Part shown: in pieces, positions 17,895 through 26,390 of the stretch
Numbering within the stretch: the stretch's first letter is position 1
Layout: the number at the start of each line of letters is the position of its first letter
Source: Nostoc sp. FACHB-110
GTDB taxonomy: Bacteria > Cyanobacteriota > Cyanobacteriia > Cyanobacteriales > Nostocaceae
Reading direction: 5' to 3'
NCBI RefSeq assembly: GCF_014697425.1
Contig: NZ_JACJRU010000020.1
Location: 55,251-119,250 of the forward strand
Length of the DNA: 64,000 nucleotides
The notes under the pieces: generated by a model
What the model was told of the DNA's origin: nothing
Database searches by the model: none
What the model saw: only the letters and a program-made list of their open reading frames with translations
Made by a program: the position numbers and the translations under genes

Positions 17895-18329
17895 ATGAAT
17901 AAAATCTTGTTCTTGTGTACAGGTAACTACTACCGCAGCCGCTTTGCTGAAAACTTATTTAATTGGTTAGCCACCAAACAGGGGTTAGATTGGCAAGCTG
18001 ACTCCAGAGGATTAGCACTTGAGCGCGGTGTTAACAATGTGGGGGCAATATCCCGGTATGCGGCTGAGGCTTTAGCATTGCGCTTGGTGAACCTACCTGA
18101 TGAACGGTTTCCACTAGCAGCCAGTGAGCAAGATTTTCAATCATCTACTAGAGTTATTGCCTTAGATGAGTTGGAACACAGACCATTAATGAATGAGCGG
18201 TTTCCTCAATGGGCAGATGCTATTGAATACTGGCTAGTTCATGATATAGATAAAACCTCGGCAACAGTTGCCCTTGAGCAAATTGAACAACATATACTGC
18301 AACTCATAGAACAGTTAGCTCAAAGTTAG
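17895..18329 (+). CDS. Low-molecular-weight protein tyrosine phosphatase-like protein
   Basis: A 144-aa protein of the LMW-PTP/arsenate-reductase fold. The phosphate loop C-X5-R is CTGNYYRS at residues 8-15 on the first strand MNKILFLCTGN. The family's usual C-terminal DP acid loop is not seen in its standard form; VIALDELEHRP (about 96-106) and VHDIDK are the nearest acidic segments, so catalytic competence is uncertain. It starts at an ATG with no clear Shine-Dalgarno. It is separated from the next gene by about 80 bp on the same strand. Its role beside defence and partition genes is not evident. Confidence 0.75.
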   Translation: MNKILFLCTGNYYRSRFAENLFNWLATKQGLDWQADSRGLALERGVNNVGAISRYAAEALALRLVNLPDERFPLAASEQDFQSSTRVIALDELEHRPLMNERFPQWADAIEYWLVHDIDKTSATVALEQIEQHILQLIEQLAQS

Positions 18330-18410
18330 TAGCTGCAAAATTACTTTAATTGTGTAGTTGCGATTACACAGACTATCAACTCAGTTAAAACTACAGATAA
18401 AGTGGTAATC

Positions 18411-18821
18411 ATGAGCGTTGAGGACAAACATTTAGATGTTCTACAGAATATAGAGTTTGCCATCATGCAAGTCTATCAAGAAAGACCGGATTTGATTGAT
18501 GCTGAGGTAATGACAGCAATTGAATCATTAATCCGCGTTTATAGTGCCGAAGCTCAAGGTAGGTCAGGCGCATCACGTCCAATTAGAGGAATATCAGCCC
18601 AAGTCGCTACACAAGTAAAGGCGATTTGTGAATTACGCTTAGGGCGAACCTCCATTTCAGATGAAACTGACCAACCGCTTGACGAGCAGATGACAAGCAA
18701 AACTGTGACAGAAATTGTAGACTGCCTCAAACGAATTCAATCGTCAATTAAACTGTGGACTAATAAAGGTGGGCGGCAAGGATATCTCAACTTTATCAAG
18801 CAGTTTTTTCAATCTCAATGA
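18411..18821 (+). CDS. Hypothetical cyanobacterial protein, 136 aa
   Basis: The frame opens at a GTG at 18402, but ATG 18411 (MSVEDKHLDVLQNIEFAI) is the more likely start. The product is all-helical and soluble: a first helical pair (IEFAIMQVYQERPDLIDAEV) and a basic C-terminus with VDCLKRIQSSIKLWTNKGGR. It has the look of a conserved cyanobacterial protein of unknown function, but I cannot name a family. It follows the phosphatase-like gene and may share its transcript. Confidence 0.6.
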   Translation: MSVEDKHLDVLQNIEFAIMQVYQERPDLIDAEVMTAIESLIRVYSAEAQGRSGASRPIRGISAQVATQVKAICELRLGRTSISDETDQPLDEQMTSKTVTEIVDCLKRIQSSIKLWTNKGGRQGYLNFIKQFFQSQ

Positions 18822-18860
18822 CGCACCCCCATCAGATTCTTAGAGGAAAAATGTACAAGA

Positions 18861-18918
18861 GCGATGGCGTAACCGCCCGCCGAAGGCGATGAGCTACGCT
18901 CCACCGTAGGTGATAGCT
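18861..18918. repeat. Interspersed GC-rich palindromic repeat
   Basis: A GC-rich stretch with GCGATGGCGTAACCGCCCGC and CGAAGGCGATGAGCTACGCT followed by CCACCGTAGGTGATAGC. The style matches abundant short repeats scattered in Nostocales genomes. It lies between convergent genes and may act as a transcription end; the remaining bases of the 18822-19091 gap show nothing else apart from the partition repeat at 19067. Confidence 0.5.
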
Positions 18919-19066
18919 TTTGTGGGTGGGCATCACACTTATTCAATTACCATCACCAGATAGAGTTAGAAAAGGAAAACTAATGATAGTTTGAAATGAT
19001 GGAAAGTTCATCTCAGGTTAATTTATCCCATCATCTTCTTGCTGATTTCCATAAATTAATAAAAGA

Positions 19067-19961
19067 CTCTGTAAGTTACAAACTCCGTAAGTTACAAATT
19101 TAATGAGCTTCGTAACTCATCTTCTGTAGTACCTTGAAGTTCTGAAGCTTTACTCAGCAGTAAATCTACTGCAACACGAATCAACGTATTGTCTGTAAGT
19201 CTCTCACCACCTTTTACTCGTTTTGTTCTATTCAATTTCCGGGTGAGATCGGTAAGTGCGTCAATCTGATCCTGCCTCAATCGTGTTTCCTTACGCTCCA
19301 ATTTTAAATACTTCGGAAGTTCGGTACTCTGTAAGTCTGTATCTTTCAGACTTTGTAACTTTGTAGCTTTGTTGATTTCTTCACTCTCCCGCTTAATAGC
19401 AATTTCCTTAGAGGAAACAGACTCTGCAATTTCCGAAGTCTGTAAGTTTGTAATATCGTAAGTCTGTTGTTCTGTAACTTTATCTCGCACTTCACTTAGA
19501 GTTTCCACTAAACTATCAGACTTTGTAACTTCGGTAGTCTGTAAGTCTGTAATATCGTAAGTCTGTTGTTCTGTAACTGCTTCGGGTGTTGAGTCTGTTC
19601 TACTGGAAAATCCAGGTTGACTTACAGGCTCTGCAACTTCCAAAGTCTGTAAGTTTGTAACTTCTTTTGTTTTTGAATTTGTTCTGCTTGAAGATTCCGG
19701 TTGACTTACGGGTTTTATAACTTCCGAAGTCTGTAAGTCTGTAATATTGTAAGTCTGTTGTTCTGTAAATTTATCTTCTATCTCACTCGGAGTTTCCGGT
19801 TGACTTACAGGCTTTGTAACTTCCGAAGTCCGTAAGTCTGTAAAGTTGGAAGTCTGTTGTTCTATGGCTGCTTCTGGTGTTGAGTCTGTTCTGCTTGAAG
19901 ATTCCGGTTGACTTACGGGTTTTATAACTTCCGAAGTCCGTAAGTCTGTAATATTGTAAGT
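19067..19961. repeat. GTAAGT motif array within and after the parB-like gene
   Basis: GTAAGT occurs on the + strand at 19071, 19087, 19195, 19331, 19442, 19458, 19541, 19557, 19649, 19733, 19749, 19832, 19940 and 19956. Five pairs are spaced exactly 16 bp start to start, including the pair 19071/19087 that straddles the gene end. The flanks are also conserved (CCGAAGTCTGTAAGTCTGTA). The same 16-bp pair stands upstream of parA at 20761/20777. This suggests DNA-level selection. Confidence 0.65.
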
Positions 19962-20111
19962 CTGTTGTTCTATAAATTTATCTTCTGCTTCACTTGGATT
20001 TGCTGGCAAACTTTCGGACTTTGTAACTTCCGAAGTCTGTAGGTTCGGCTCTCTGATTTTCTGCGTTTCTTCTTGGACGAGATCAGATAAACGACGGCGA
20101 GGCTTAGGCAT
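19092..20111 (-). CDS. parB: RHH-type centromere-binding partner of ParA (ParB/ParG-like) with an internal repeat region
   Basis: A 339-aa protein. Residues about 35-230 consist of imperfect repeats built around the words TSEVTKPVSQPE and EQQTYNITDLQ. The last 75 residues (YLKLERKETRLRQDQIDALT then LTDNTLIRVAVDLLLSKASE) form a ribbon-helix-helix-like DNA-binding domain. The gene follows parA with an 8-bp overlap on the same strand, the order expected for type Ib partition. The repeat region is encoded by DNA carrying many GTAAGT motifs, also present upstream of parA, so the coding sequence may itself contain centromere sites. The peptide repeats look disordered and could be a by-product. ParB here means function, not the HTH ParB family. 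Confidence 0.7.
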   Translation of the reverse strand: MPKPRRRLSDLVQEETQKIREPNLQTSEVTKSESLPANPSEAEDKFIEQQTYNITDLRTSEVIKPVSQPESSSRTDSTPEAAIEQQTSNFTDLRTSEVTKPVSQPETPSEIEDKFTEQQTYNITDLQTSEVIKPVSQPESSSRTNSKTKEVTNLQTLEVAEPVSQPGFSSRTDSTPEAVTEQQTYDITDLQTTEVTKSDSLVETLSEVRDKVTEQQTYDITNLQTSEIAESVSSKEIAIKRESEEINKATKLQSLKDTDLQSTELPKYLKLERKETRLRQDQIDALTDLTRKLNRTKRVKGGERLTDNTLIRVAVDLLLSKASELQGTTEDELRSSLNL

Positions 20112-20733
20112 GAGTATTCACCTCTCTTAAAAGCTCGTCAGCAATACGCCGATAATCCCCTTCAGCTTCACGAGCCACTTTAGAGCGAACTTGAGTGATT
20201 GGTATGCCATCAAGAGCAGCTTGCTCATGAACAGCATAAGCCCTAACAAACCCGTTAAATGCAGGAATACCCCCTTGCATCAATGCTTGTTGAGCATCAA
20301 GCGCCTTACCTAAACTACGCGGATCAACACGGGTTAATAAAACTCTAAACTTAACTTTTGCTGGCATTATTGATGCTTGTACTGTTTCAATTAGCGCCTG
20401 AAGATCCATTGGGGCTGGCGGAGATGGCAGCACAACAAAATCAGCTGCATCGATAGTAATTTTCAGTGCATCAAAGTGAAGTGCTGGGGGAGTGTCCACA
20501 ATAATAAAATCAAAGCCTTTTACCTTTTTAAGTTTTAACAACTCATTCGTATCTGTTTCCTTGGCTAGTTCAAAATCTCGCTCATTGCGCTCTGTCCACC
20601 AAGTAGCAGAACCTTGAGGATCTGCATCTACTAACAATACTTTTGATTTCTCAGCAAGGATGGCGGCTAAATTGACGCTAGTTGTCGTCTTAGCTGACCC
20701 CCCCTTTCCGTTCACAATAGCAATAATACGCAC
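20104..20733 (-). CDS. parA: ParA-type partition ATPase (type Ib)
   Basis: A 209-aa deviant Walker ATPase without the N-terminal HTH of type Ia proteins, hence type Ib. The deviant Walker A is KGGSAKTTT (residues 10-18), the switch I region has LLVDADPQGSATWW and Walker B-like FIIVDTPPALHFD. It drives segregation of the replicon by forming ATP-dependent gradients on the nucleoid together with the centromere-binding partner encoded next to it (overlap 8 bp). Upstream repeats fit the usual site of a type Ib centromere and autoregulation site. Confidence 0.92.
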   Translation of the reverse strand: MRIIAIVNGKGGSAKTTTSVNLAAILAEKSKVLLVDADPQGSATWWTERNERDFELAKETDTNELLKLKKVKGFDFIIVDTPPALHFDALKITIDAADFVVLPSPPAPMDLQALIETVQASIMPAKVKFRVLLTRVDPRSLGKALDAQQALMQGGIPAFNGFVRAYAVHEQAALDGIPITQVRSKVAREAEGDYRRIADELLREVNTHA

Positions 20734-20751
20734 ATCCTGACTCCGTAACTC

Positions 20752-20813
20752 AGTTAGTCTGTAAGTTAGTAACTCTGTAAGTTTGTAAGTAACGAATATA
20801 CTAACTTACAGAG
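20752..20813. promoter_or_regulatory. Candidate parS/operator upstream of parA
   Basis: Direct GTAAGT motifs lie at 20761, 20777 and 20785, and a perfect inverted pair CTCTGTAAGT (20773-20782) / ACTTACAGAG (20804-20813) brackets them. The array begins about 20 bp upstream of the parA start, where type Ib systems keep the site bound by their RHH protein. Confidence 0.65.
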
Positions 20814-20895
20814 TTTGTATTTCAATAGTACGCTATAGGGCGGACAAGACCAACTTGGTTTTTATCTGGCTGACATCACCAACAGGGAATTATGA

Positions 20896-21057
20896 TCAGC
20901 AGGCATACAGGCTGGGCATTATGGCTATAACAGAGCATTGTGTAAAGAAAAAACTTACAACCTCAATGCTGACCCAAAAGTAACCCAAGCAATGTTAAAA
21001 CGATTTAACCGTGCTATGGCAGAACTGACGGCGGTGGTAGAGTATCTTGAGGAATAA
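20896..21057 (+). pseudogene. Small coding remnant, no start codon
   Basis: An open frame of 53 codons ending TAA at 21055-21057 reads AGHYGYNRALCKEKTYNL then VTQAMLKRFNRAMAELTAVV. The composition looks protein-coding, but a stop lies just upstream and the frame has no ATG before its middle (20992), so it seems to be the end of a truncated gene. Not recognised. The remaining sequence to 21211 shows nothing more. Confidence 0.35.
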
Positions 21058-21211
21058 AATTAATACGCTAGAAAATAAAGTAATCTGTAGACTTAGGTAT
21101 CTCCGCTTGGGTTACTACGAACCTATCCCAACTGCGGTTTCATCCTATAAATCTACTCTAGAAAATGTGAATTCGCTCCAAATAAACTGAACTTATTGTT
21201 AAATAAAAACA

Positions 21212-21631
21212 ATGAATACTGAACAGATAGTCTTAGAAGTTTCAGGAGTATAAATTACAAAAACTCTCTTAGGAGATTTACAAAAACTCTCCTCTTACTC
21301 TGGAGAACCAATAGCATCTGTCTATGCAGACAATCTACTGCGTACCATGCGCTCGTTGTGCGACCAATTATTACCTTTTGACCGCTATACCGAAGTGGTT
21401 ATGGCACTGTATGATGCACTTGCATTTTAAAACCGATGGATTGACTATACTGCAAATCAGTACAAGGGAGTTGGCGAATTACTTACATCTCTAATCAATC
21501 AAGAAATCATCAACAATTTATTAGTCGAATCAGCAATTTTAACTTTAGAAAACTTAGGCTTTCATACCCTACCGTTCGAGGTCAAATTTGAAGAAAGTTT
21601 GGATACTGATGAAAATTTAGATAGTTACTAA
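21212..21631 (+). pseudogene. Gene with two in-frame TAA stops, unknown function
   Basis: One reading frame of 140 codons from ATG 21212 to TAA 21629 is interrupted only by TAA at 21251-21253 and TAA at 21428-21430. Between and after the stops the peptide looks coding: LLGDLQKLSSYSGEPIASVY, LCDQLLPFDRYTEVVMALYD, then VGELLTSLINQEIINNLL and ILTLENLGFHTLPFEVKF. No frameshift is needed to join the parts. Decay by point mutation is the simplest explanation. It lies directly upstream of the restriction gene. No family was recognised. Confidence 0.5.
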
Positions 21632-21764
21632 TAATAGAATTACTCAAGATTTTGAGAAATTTTCTCATAGCTGTCTAGATGAAATGGCAACAAGGTGAAA
21701 AAATAGATTTACTCATTAACGAATTTATGGGTGTAAAAAAGCGCATCTGATTGAGGTTGATATA

Positions 21765-22727
21765 GTGCCAGTAAATGCTGATAAACCGCACCTATGGAAG
21801 CAAGATATTGCCCAGTCGGTAGATTTTTACAACAGTTGGTTCATGGAATTTGCTCCTAGAGCTTACCGGGATACTCGTATTGCTACAACCCAACAAGTAG
21901 AATCAGCTTTGCTTTGGACAGCCAATTTCACCAACATTACACCAGCCGTGCTGCGCCAACATCCCTTGGTACTGCCAATACTCCGCATGGCAACAGCACC
22001 ACCCATTGCACGAGATCGCCTCATTGGACTAGCCTCTGTATTGCCCAACCTTGTGAAAAATATGGAAGAAAAGCAACGCATTCCGCCCAAAATGGACAGT
22101 ACAATGCTGGATGCCGAGCTAGAAAAAATCGTTCAAGTCTTGGCGTGGCTGATAGACCCTGATATCTTCCCCTGGCTACAAACAATGCTAGAACCAACGG
22201 AAGCACAAATCCATAGAGCAGCAACAATTGTTGCAGACCGTCTTTGTGGTGCGCTAGCTGACCCAATTATTCGCAACGCTCAAGAACAGAGACAGCTAGC
22301 CACAATTAAGCAGTGGTTAGAAGAGCGGGGTTACTCTTACATCAGGGGAGGTACAGGAGTAAGATTTGAAACAATGCAGCCAGGAACCTTTGCGTTTCGA
22401 CTGAATATTCCTGTCAGCTTGCAGTCTGGTAGCAAACAAATCAACATTCCCATTGACGCAGTAATTATGCCCTCCCAGTCCCAAACAGGAGATTTACCTT
22501 TACTAATTGAAGCTAAATCAGCAGGGGATTTTACCAATCCCAACAAGCGACGCAAAGAAGAAGCCATTAAGGTAGCTCAATTAAGGAGCAACTACGGTAA
22601 TCAAGTTCGTTTTGTTCTGTTCCTTTGCGGTTATTTTGATAGCGGTTACTTGGGTTATGAAGCTGCGGAAGGAATTGATTGGTTGTGGGAACATCGCATT
22701 GAGGACTTAGTATTATTTGGTGTATGA
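21765..22727 (+). CDS. XamI-like type II restriction endonuclease
   Basis: A 320-aa protein starting at GTG 21765 (MPVNADKPHLWKQDIAQSVD), which resembles the XamI restriction endonuclease family. A PD-(D/E)XK-type core is visible in the C-terminal half: an acidic residue in NIPIDAVIMP (about residues 225-235) and LLIEAKSAGD (about 246-255), the E-x-K of the active site. The stop overlaps the start of the methyltransferase gene by 4 bases, as is common in R-M operons. By family analogy it may recognise GTCGAC like XamI/SalI, but this cannot be read from the sequence. The use of GTG may keep its level low relative to the methylase. Confidence 0.75.
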   Translation: MPVNADKPHLWKQDIAQSVDFYNSWFMEFAPRAYRDTRIATTQQVESALLWTANFTNITPAVLRQHPLVLPILRMATAPPIARDRLIGLASVLPNLVKNMEEKQRIPPKMDSTMLDAELEKIVQVLAWLIDPDIFPWLQTMLEPTEAQIHRAATIVADRLCGALADPIIRNAQEQRQLATIKQWLEERGYSYIRGGTGVRFETMQPGTFAFRLNIPVSLQSGSKQINIPIDAVIMPSQSQTGDLPLLIEAKSAGDFTNPNKRRKEEAIKVAQLRSNYGNQVRFVLFLCGYFDSGYLGYEAAEGIDWLWEHRIEDLVLFGV

Positions 22728-24256
22728 ACATAACTAAGGCAACTGAACAAACAAGGCTGTTGCGCCAATTGCAACTAGATGAAGCCAAAACCAAAATTGA
22801 ACGTAACAAGCTCGGACAGTTTGCTACACCAACAGATTTGGCCTCCGACATTTTGAAATATGCTTTGAAATTATTTCCTGCACATCGTAAAATCCAGTTT
22901 CTCGACCCAGCTTTTGGCACAGGTTCTTTCTACTCTGCATTATTACGAGAATTTACCCCATTACAAATTGCTTCAGCAGTAGGTTACGAAATTGACCCGC
23001 ACTACGGGTCAGAAGCAATTTCCCTTTGGCGTAACACGCCATTAAAATTAAATATTACTGACTTTACCCAAGCAACATCACCCCAAACTGACGCTGAAAA
23101 AGCCAACTTAATTATTTGCAATCCACCCTATGTGCGACATCATCATTTAAGCCAAGTTGAAAAGCAGCGATTACAAAATAAAACTCTTGAGATCACAGGT
23201 ATAAAACTCAGCCAGTTAGCTAGTATTTACTGCCATTTTTTGTGCATTGCAGATGCTTGGATGGCTGATAATTGCCTAGCTGGGTGGCTAATACCTAGTG
23301 GATTTATGGACGTAAATTATGGACAAAAACTGAGGGAGTATCTGTTAAATCGGGTGACATTGCTACGTATTCATCAGTTTCATCCCCATGATGTGCAATT
23401 TGCAGATGCACTTTGTACTAGTGCAGTTGTTTGGTTCAAGAAAGCTTTGCCACCTGCTAATCATCATATTGAGTTTAGTTATGGCGGCAGTCTAGCAACA
23501 CCCAATGAAAGAAAATTAGTTACTTGTGAGGTACTACGTTCAACAGCCAAATGGACAAAAATTGGAATTATTTCCAATCAAGTAAATTCTAATTCTCAGC
23601 AATTGCCACTAAAAGATTTATTCACAATTAAACGAGGTTTGGCTACAGGAGCTAATGATTTCTTTGTACTGACACCAGAACAAGTTGCGGCATATCAAAT
23701 TCCAACTGAGTTTTTAAAACCAATTCTGCCTAGTCCCCGCTATTTAACAGTTGATGAAATTGCAACTGATAGTATGGGGCATCCCATTTTAGAGCAGCAG
23801 TTATTTTTGTTGGACTGTAATTTGCCTTTATCTGAGGTGGAATCAAAGCATCCTTTACTTGGAAAATATCTCCAAAAGGGAGTAGAAAATGGAATTAGTG
23901 ACCGCTATCTTTGCAAGCATCGCTCCCCCTGGTACGCACAAGAAAATCGCCCACCTTCCCCATTTCTTTGTACCTATATGGGTCGTCAAGACACTAAAAG
24001 AGGCAGACCCTTTCGATTTATTCTCAATCACTCCCAAGCAACAGCTACTAACGTTTACTTAATCTTGTATCCCAAACCTATTTTGAGTAAAGCACTGGCA
24101 CAAAATTCGCAATTACTAGAGTTAGTATGGCAGGCTTTGAATCAAATTTCCGATGAAATGTTGATGGGTGAGGGTCGCGTGTATGGGGGTGGATTATATA
24201 AGTTAGAACCAAAGGAATTAGGTAATGCTATTGCCTCGATTCCCTTATCGTTTTAA
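22724..24256 (+). CDS. N6-adenine DNA methyltransferase of the XamI-like R-M system
   Basis: A 510-aa gamma-class methylase like the Eco57I/TaqI group. Motif X is LGQFATPTDLASDIL, motif I FLDPAFGTGSFYSALL (about residues 63-78) and the catalytic motif IV IICNPPYVRHHHL (about 134-146). The C-terminal half, from about residue 290, should be the target recognition domain and includes FTIKRGLATGANDFFVL. It protects host DNA at the site cut by the partner endonuclease encoded immediately upstream with a 4-base overlap. Confidence 0.88.
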   Translation: MNITKATEQTRLLRQLQLDEAKTKIERNKLGQFATPTDLASDILKYALKLFPAHRKIQFLDPAFGTGSFYSALLREFTPLQIASAVGYEIDPHYGSEAISLWRNTPLKLNITDFTQATSPQTDAEKANLIICNPPYVRHHHLSQVEKQRLQNKTLEITGIKLSQLASIYCHFLCIADAWMADNCLAGWLIPSGFMDVNYGQKLREYLLNRVTLLRIHQFHPHDVQFADALCTSAVVWFKKALPPANHHIEFSYGGSLATPNERKLVTCEVLRSTAKWTKIGIISNQVNSNSQQLPLKDLFTIKRGLATGANDFFVLTPEQVAAYQIPTEFLKPILPSPRYLTVDEIATDSMGHPILEQQLFLLDCNLPLSEVESKHPLLGKYLQKGVENGISDRYLCKHRSPWYAQENRPPSPFLCTYMGRQDTKRGRPFRFILNHSQATATNVYLILYPKPILSKALAQNSQLLELVWQALNQISDEMLMGEGRVYGGGLYKLEPKELGNAIASIPLSF

Positions 24257-24292
24257 CGGATCTGTTGATTTCATCCTGCCAACTAGACACCA

Positions 24293-24810
24293 TCAAACCA
24301 AATCCGCCAACACACTACTCACCTTCAACTGGTGCTGCTGTCGATTATCGTCATAAATCATCAACGTCTCCAACTTGATGTGCCGACTCATCTTCTGCGC
24401 CTCCCGCATCCAACGCCGCCGTAATTGAACTGTGCCGAATGCGGTGCGGTGATAACGGCTTAGTGATATTCGCCTGTTTGGCCCGTGTTCTCACCATCTT
24501 GGCCAGCCCCGTATCTGACAAAGGATGCCCCGGCGTATTTTTATCTAACGCCACAAACAACGCATCTTTAGTGGATGCCAACCCCCGAAACGCCAACCAA
24601 CCAATAACAAATTGCATCCCTAGTCTTGGGAGTTAAATCAATCGCCTCTCGCTGACTACCCCTGCCCTTACCCAAAACCATGAGTTTGCTATTTTGACGG
24701 TCAAAATCCCCTATCTTTAACTTGGCAATCTCCCCTCGGCGCAGCGCATTATCCCACAGCAAGCGCAGCAGCGCATAATCCCTGACCCCCTTAGCCGTTG
24801 ACCACCTGTG
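24293..24810 (-). pseudogene. Decayed tyrosine integrase
   Basis: Three reading frames on the minus strand must be joined to read an integrase C-terminal half: RDYALLRLLWDNALRRGEIA, then PLSPHRIRHSSITAALDAGG, then KMSRHIKLETLMIYDDN with the terminal VLADLV and TGA at 24293. This aligns with the catalytic half of the intact integrase at 498-1547, including RDYALLRLLW, HRIRHSS and YDDNR. At least two frameshifts separate the parts, and the N-terminal half is missing. It is a dead copy of a related recombinase. Confidence 0.8.
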
Positions 24811-25129
24811 ACAGGTTAAGAAAATTGCACATTTGTCAAGGGGCTGCGAAAAAAGGGGATAGATTCAGCTTGGTGACTGGTTTTCGCAGAGCTTTGACTA
24901 CTCCTAAATCTTGATTCTCTTTAGAGGAAAATCAGTCTATCGAGTGTAGACGGCAATTGCATATCAGCACTTGCGATCGCATCAGGGACGGAAAATATGA
25001 AAAACAGGTAGACCATCTAGAAAAAGACAAAAAATATAAACTATATAAACTGTTTTAATTGTGAGAAAGAACGAATAGCCACGCGATCGCACCCACACAC
25101 ATCGTAATTAGTGTTTTCGCCCATATTCT
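24811..25129. other. Intergenic stretch without genes
   Basis: It contains two GCGATCGC (HIP1) sites near 24974 and 25083 and no frame of note. Nothing else is seen. Confidence 0.4.
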
Positions 25130-25492
25130 TTAAAGAGAGATAACATGATTGCAAAAAGTACAGTGTAACTGAGGCGGGGCTTCATCTTTTTGCTGGCGCA
25201 AAAAAACCTTAAATTGATCACAGGTACACCTGGGGCAAGAGATCGCACTAAGAGTAGCCTGAGTGTGAAGTGAGGGGACAGTTTGAGTCAGGCTAGAGAT
25301 TTCATCGGAGTTTTCGCCTACTTCTGCTTTCCAAGCATCAATCACCAATTTTCGATGAAACTCTGTTCCCTTGCCTTTAATCCAATCACGAATGTGTTTT
25401 GGAAGTTTAATGCAAGCAGGTTTAGGGTGTAGGCTATCTGGCTGGGGTAAAAATTTTCCGTCCTCACCTCGCATACAAGAATCATCAATCAA
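25130..25492 (-). CDS. Small protein with C-terminal zinc ribbon, 120 aa
   Basis: Not assigned to a family. The first 55 residues contain KPACIKLPKHIRDWIKGKGT and VIDAWKAEVG, like a basic DNA-binding module. The C-terminal 40 residues have CPRCTCDQFKVF and LHCTFCNH, a CxxC...CxxC zinc ribbon. ATGs at 25492 and 25474 are both possible. It is transcribed away from the conjugation operon. Small zinc-ribbon proteins of this type are frequent on cyanobacterial plasmids and may regulate transfer, but this is inference. Confidence 0.6.
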   Translation of the reverse strand: MIDDSCMRGEDGKFLPQPDSLHPKPACIKLPKHIRDWIKGKGTEFHRKLVIDAWKAEVGENSDEISSLTQTVPSLHTQATLSAISCPRCTCDQFKVFLRQQKDEAPPQLHCTFCNHVISL

Positions 25493-25976
25493 ATAACAAC
25501 ATTATGGAAAAGTATGGCACAGCCAACAAATTTAACTTGTAAATAGTTTGTAAAAGATGATGAGAGGGATAGAAAAAGATGATGAAGACCTTGGTATACA
25601 GTGGGATACTGCCGAAGACAACCGTATACGGCGAGACAAAAATCAAAAATTCAGGTAGATATAACAGTAAAAGCATTGATATTGATAAAATTTCCACATC
25701 ATAGCTATTGATTTGTATCAATATAACCACTGTGAAAGGTAGGAAATTCATAGTTGTGATTGAGGATTCAACTATCAAAAGTTAGAGATTGAAAAGGTTA
25801 ACAAATATATAGCTACTTGCAATATCTTTGCTATATCTTTAAATTTATGATATTTGTATTAAAGATTCTTTGTAACTGATAAATATTGAATTTCAAAAGT
25901 GCAAAGAACAGTGAAGCTTTTTGTCCATGCAGAGAATAATTTCCCAATAATCCTACATTCTTTGGTTGGAGAATTT
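25493..25976. other. AT-rich leader of the type IV secretion operon
   Basis: No gene is supported. The sequence is very AT-rich and must include the promoters of the divergent zinc-ribbon gene and the secretion operon. The Shine-Dalgarno GGAG at 25967-25970 precedes the ATG at 25977 and supports that start. Confidence 0.4.
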
Positions 25977-26384
25977 ATGAAGAGAACCAAAGCGTCAAGA
26001 AATATAATTCAATTGATTTACAAAGCACGTTGGCAATTAATTTCATCAGCAACAACGCTGTTAATAGTATTAGAGTCAAGACCGGTAAACGCACAACTAT
26101 TTAATAATGCAAGAACAGCAATGACGTGTATGATTAACAGTGCATCATCAGGGAGTGGTATTAGCACTGGGGTGTTAAATAGTCTGCCAACAATACTATT
26201 TACGGCATTAACAATAGTGCTGTTTGGCTACTTCTGCTTTTCAGTTTTCCAAGGAGTAGCGGCTTATGGACGTGGAGAAGAAGTATCCAACGTCATACAG
26301 CAGCCAATATTTACTTTCATATCCGTGATCCTCATCGTATTATTTCAGAATTTGTTATTTGGCACTGGGGTTTGTACTACTTAG
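25977..26384 (+). CDS. VirB2/TrbC-like pilin candidate, integral membrane
   Basis: The frame extends to GTG 25899, but ATG 25977 has a GGAG 6 bases upstream and gives 135 aa. A long N-terminal signal segment (LISSATTLLIVLESRPVNAQ) ends with an AQ cleavage site near residue 40. Two hydrophobic segments follow (LPTILFTALTIVLFGYFCF and PIFTFISVILIVLFQNLLF) with a polar loop between them, the layout of VirB2-family pilins. It heads the secretion operon, separated from the VirB4 gene by repeats. A weakly similar protein is encoded at 40548-40931. Confidence 0.6.
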   Translation: MKRTKASRNIIQLIYKARWQLISSATTLLIVLESRPVNAQLFNNARTAMTCMINSASSGSGISTGVLNSLPTILFTALTIVLFGYFCFSVFQGVAAYGRGEEVSNVIQQPIFTFISVILIVLFQNLLFGTGVCTT

Positions 26385-26390
26385 TTTGTC

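Noticed and set aside
19067..19961. CRISPR array
   Set aside because: The repeats are short words in a coding frame with 16-bp pairs and irregular larger spacing, no constant repeat of 28-37 bp with unique spacers, and no cas genes.
25485..25778. 97-aa hydrophobic minus-strand frame
   Set aside because: AT-rich leader region; hydrophobicity follows from T-rich codons, and no ribosome binding site is present.
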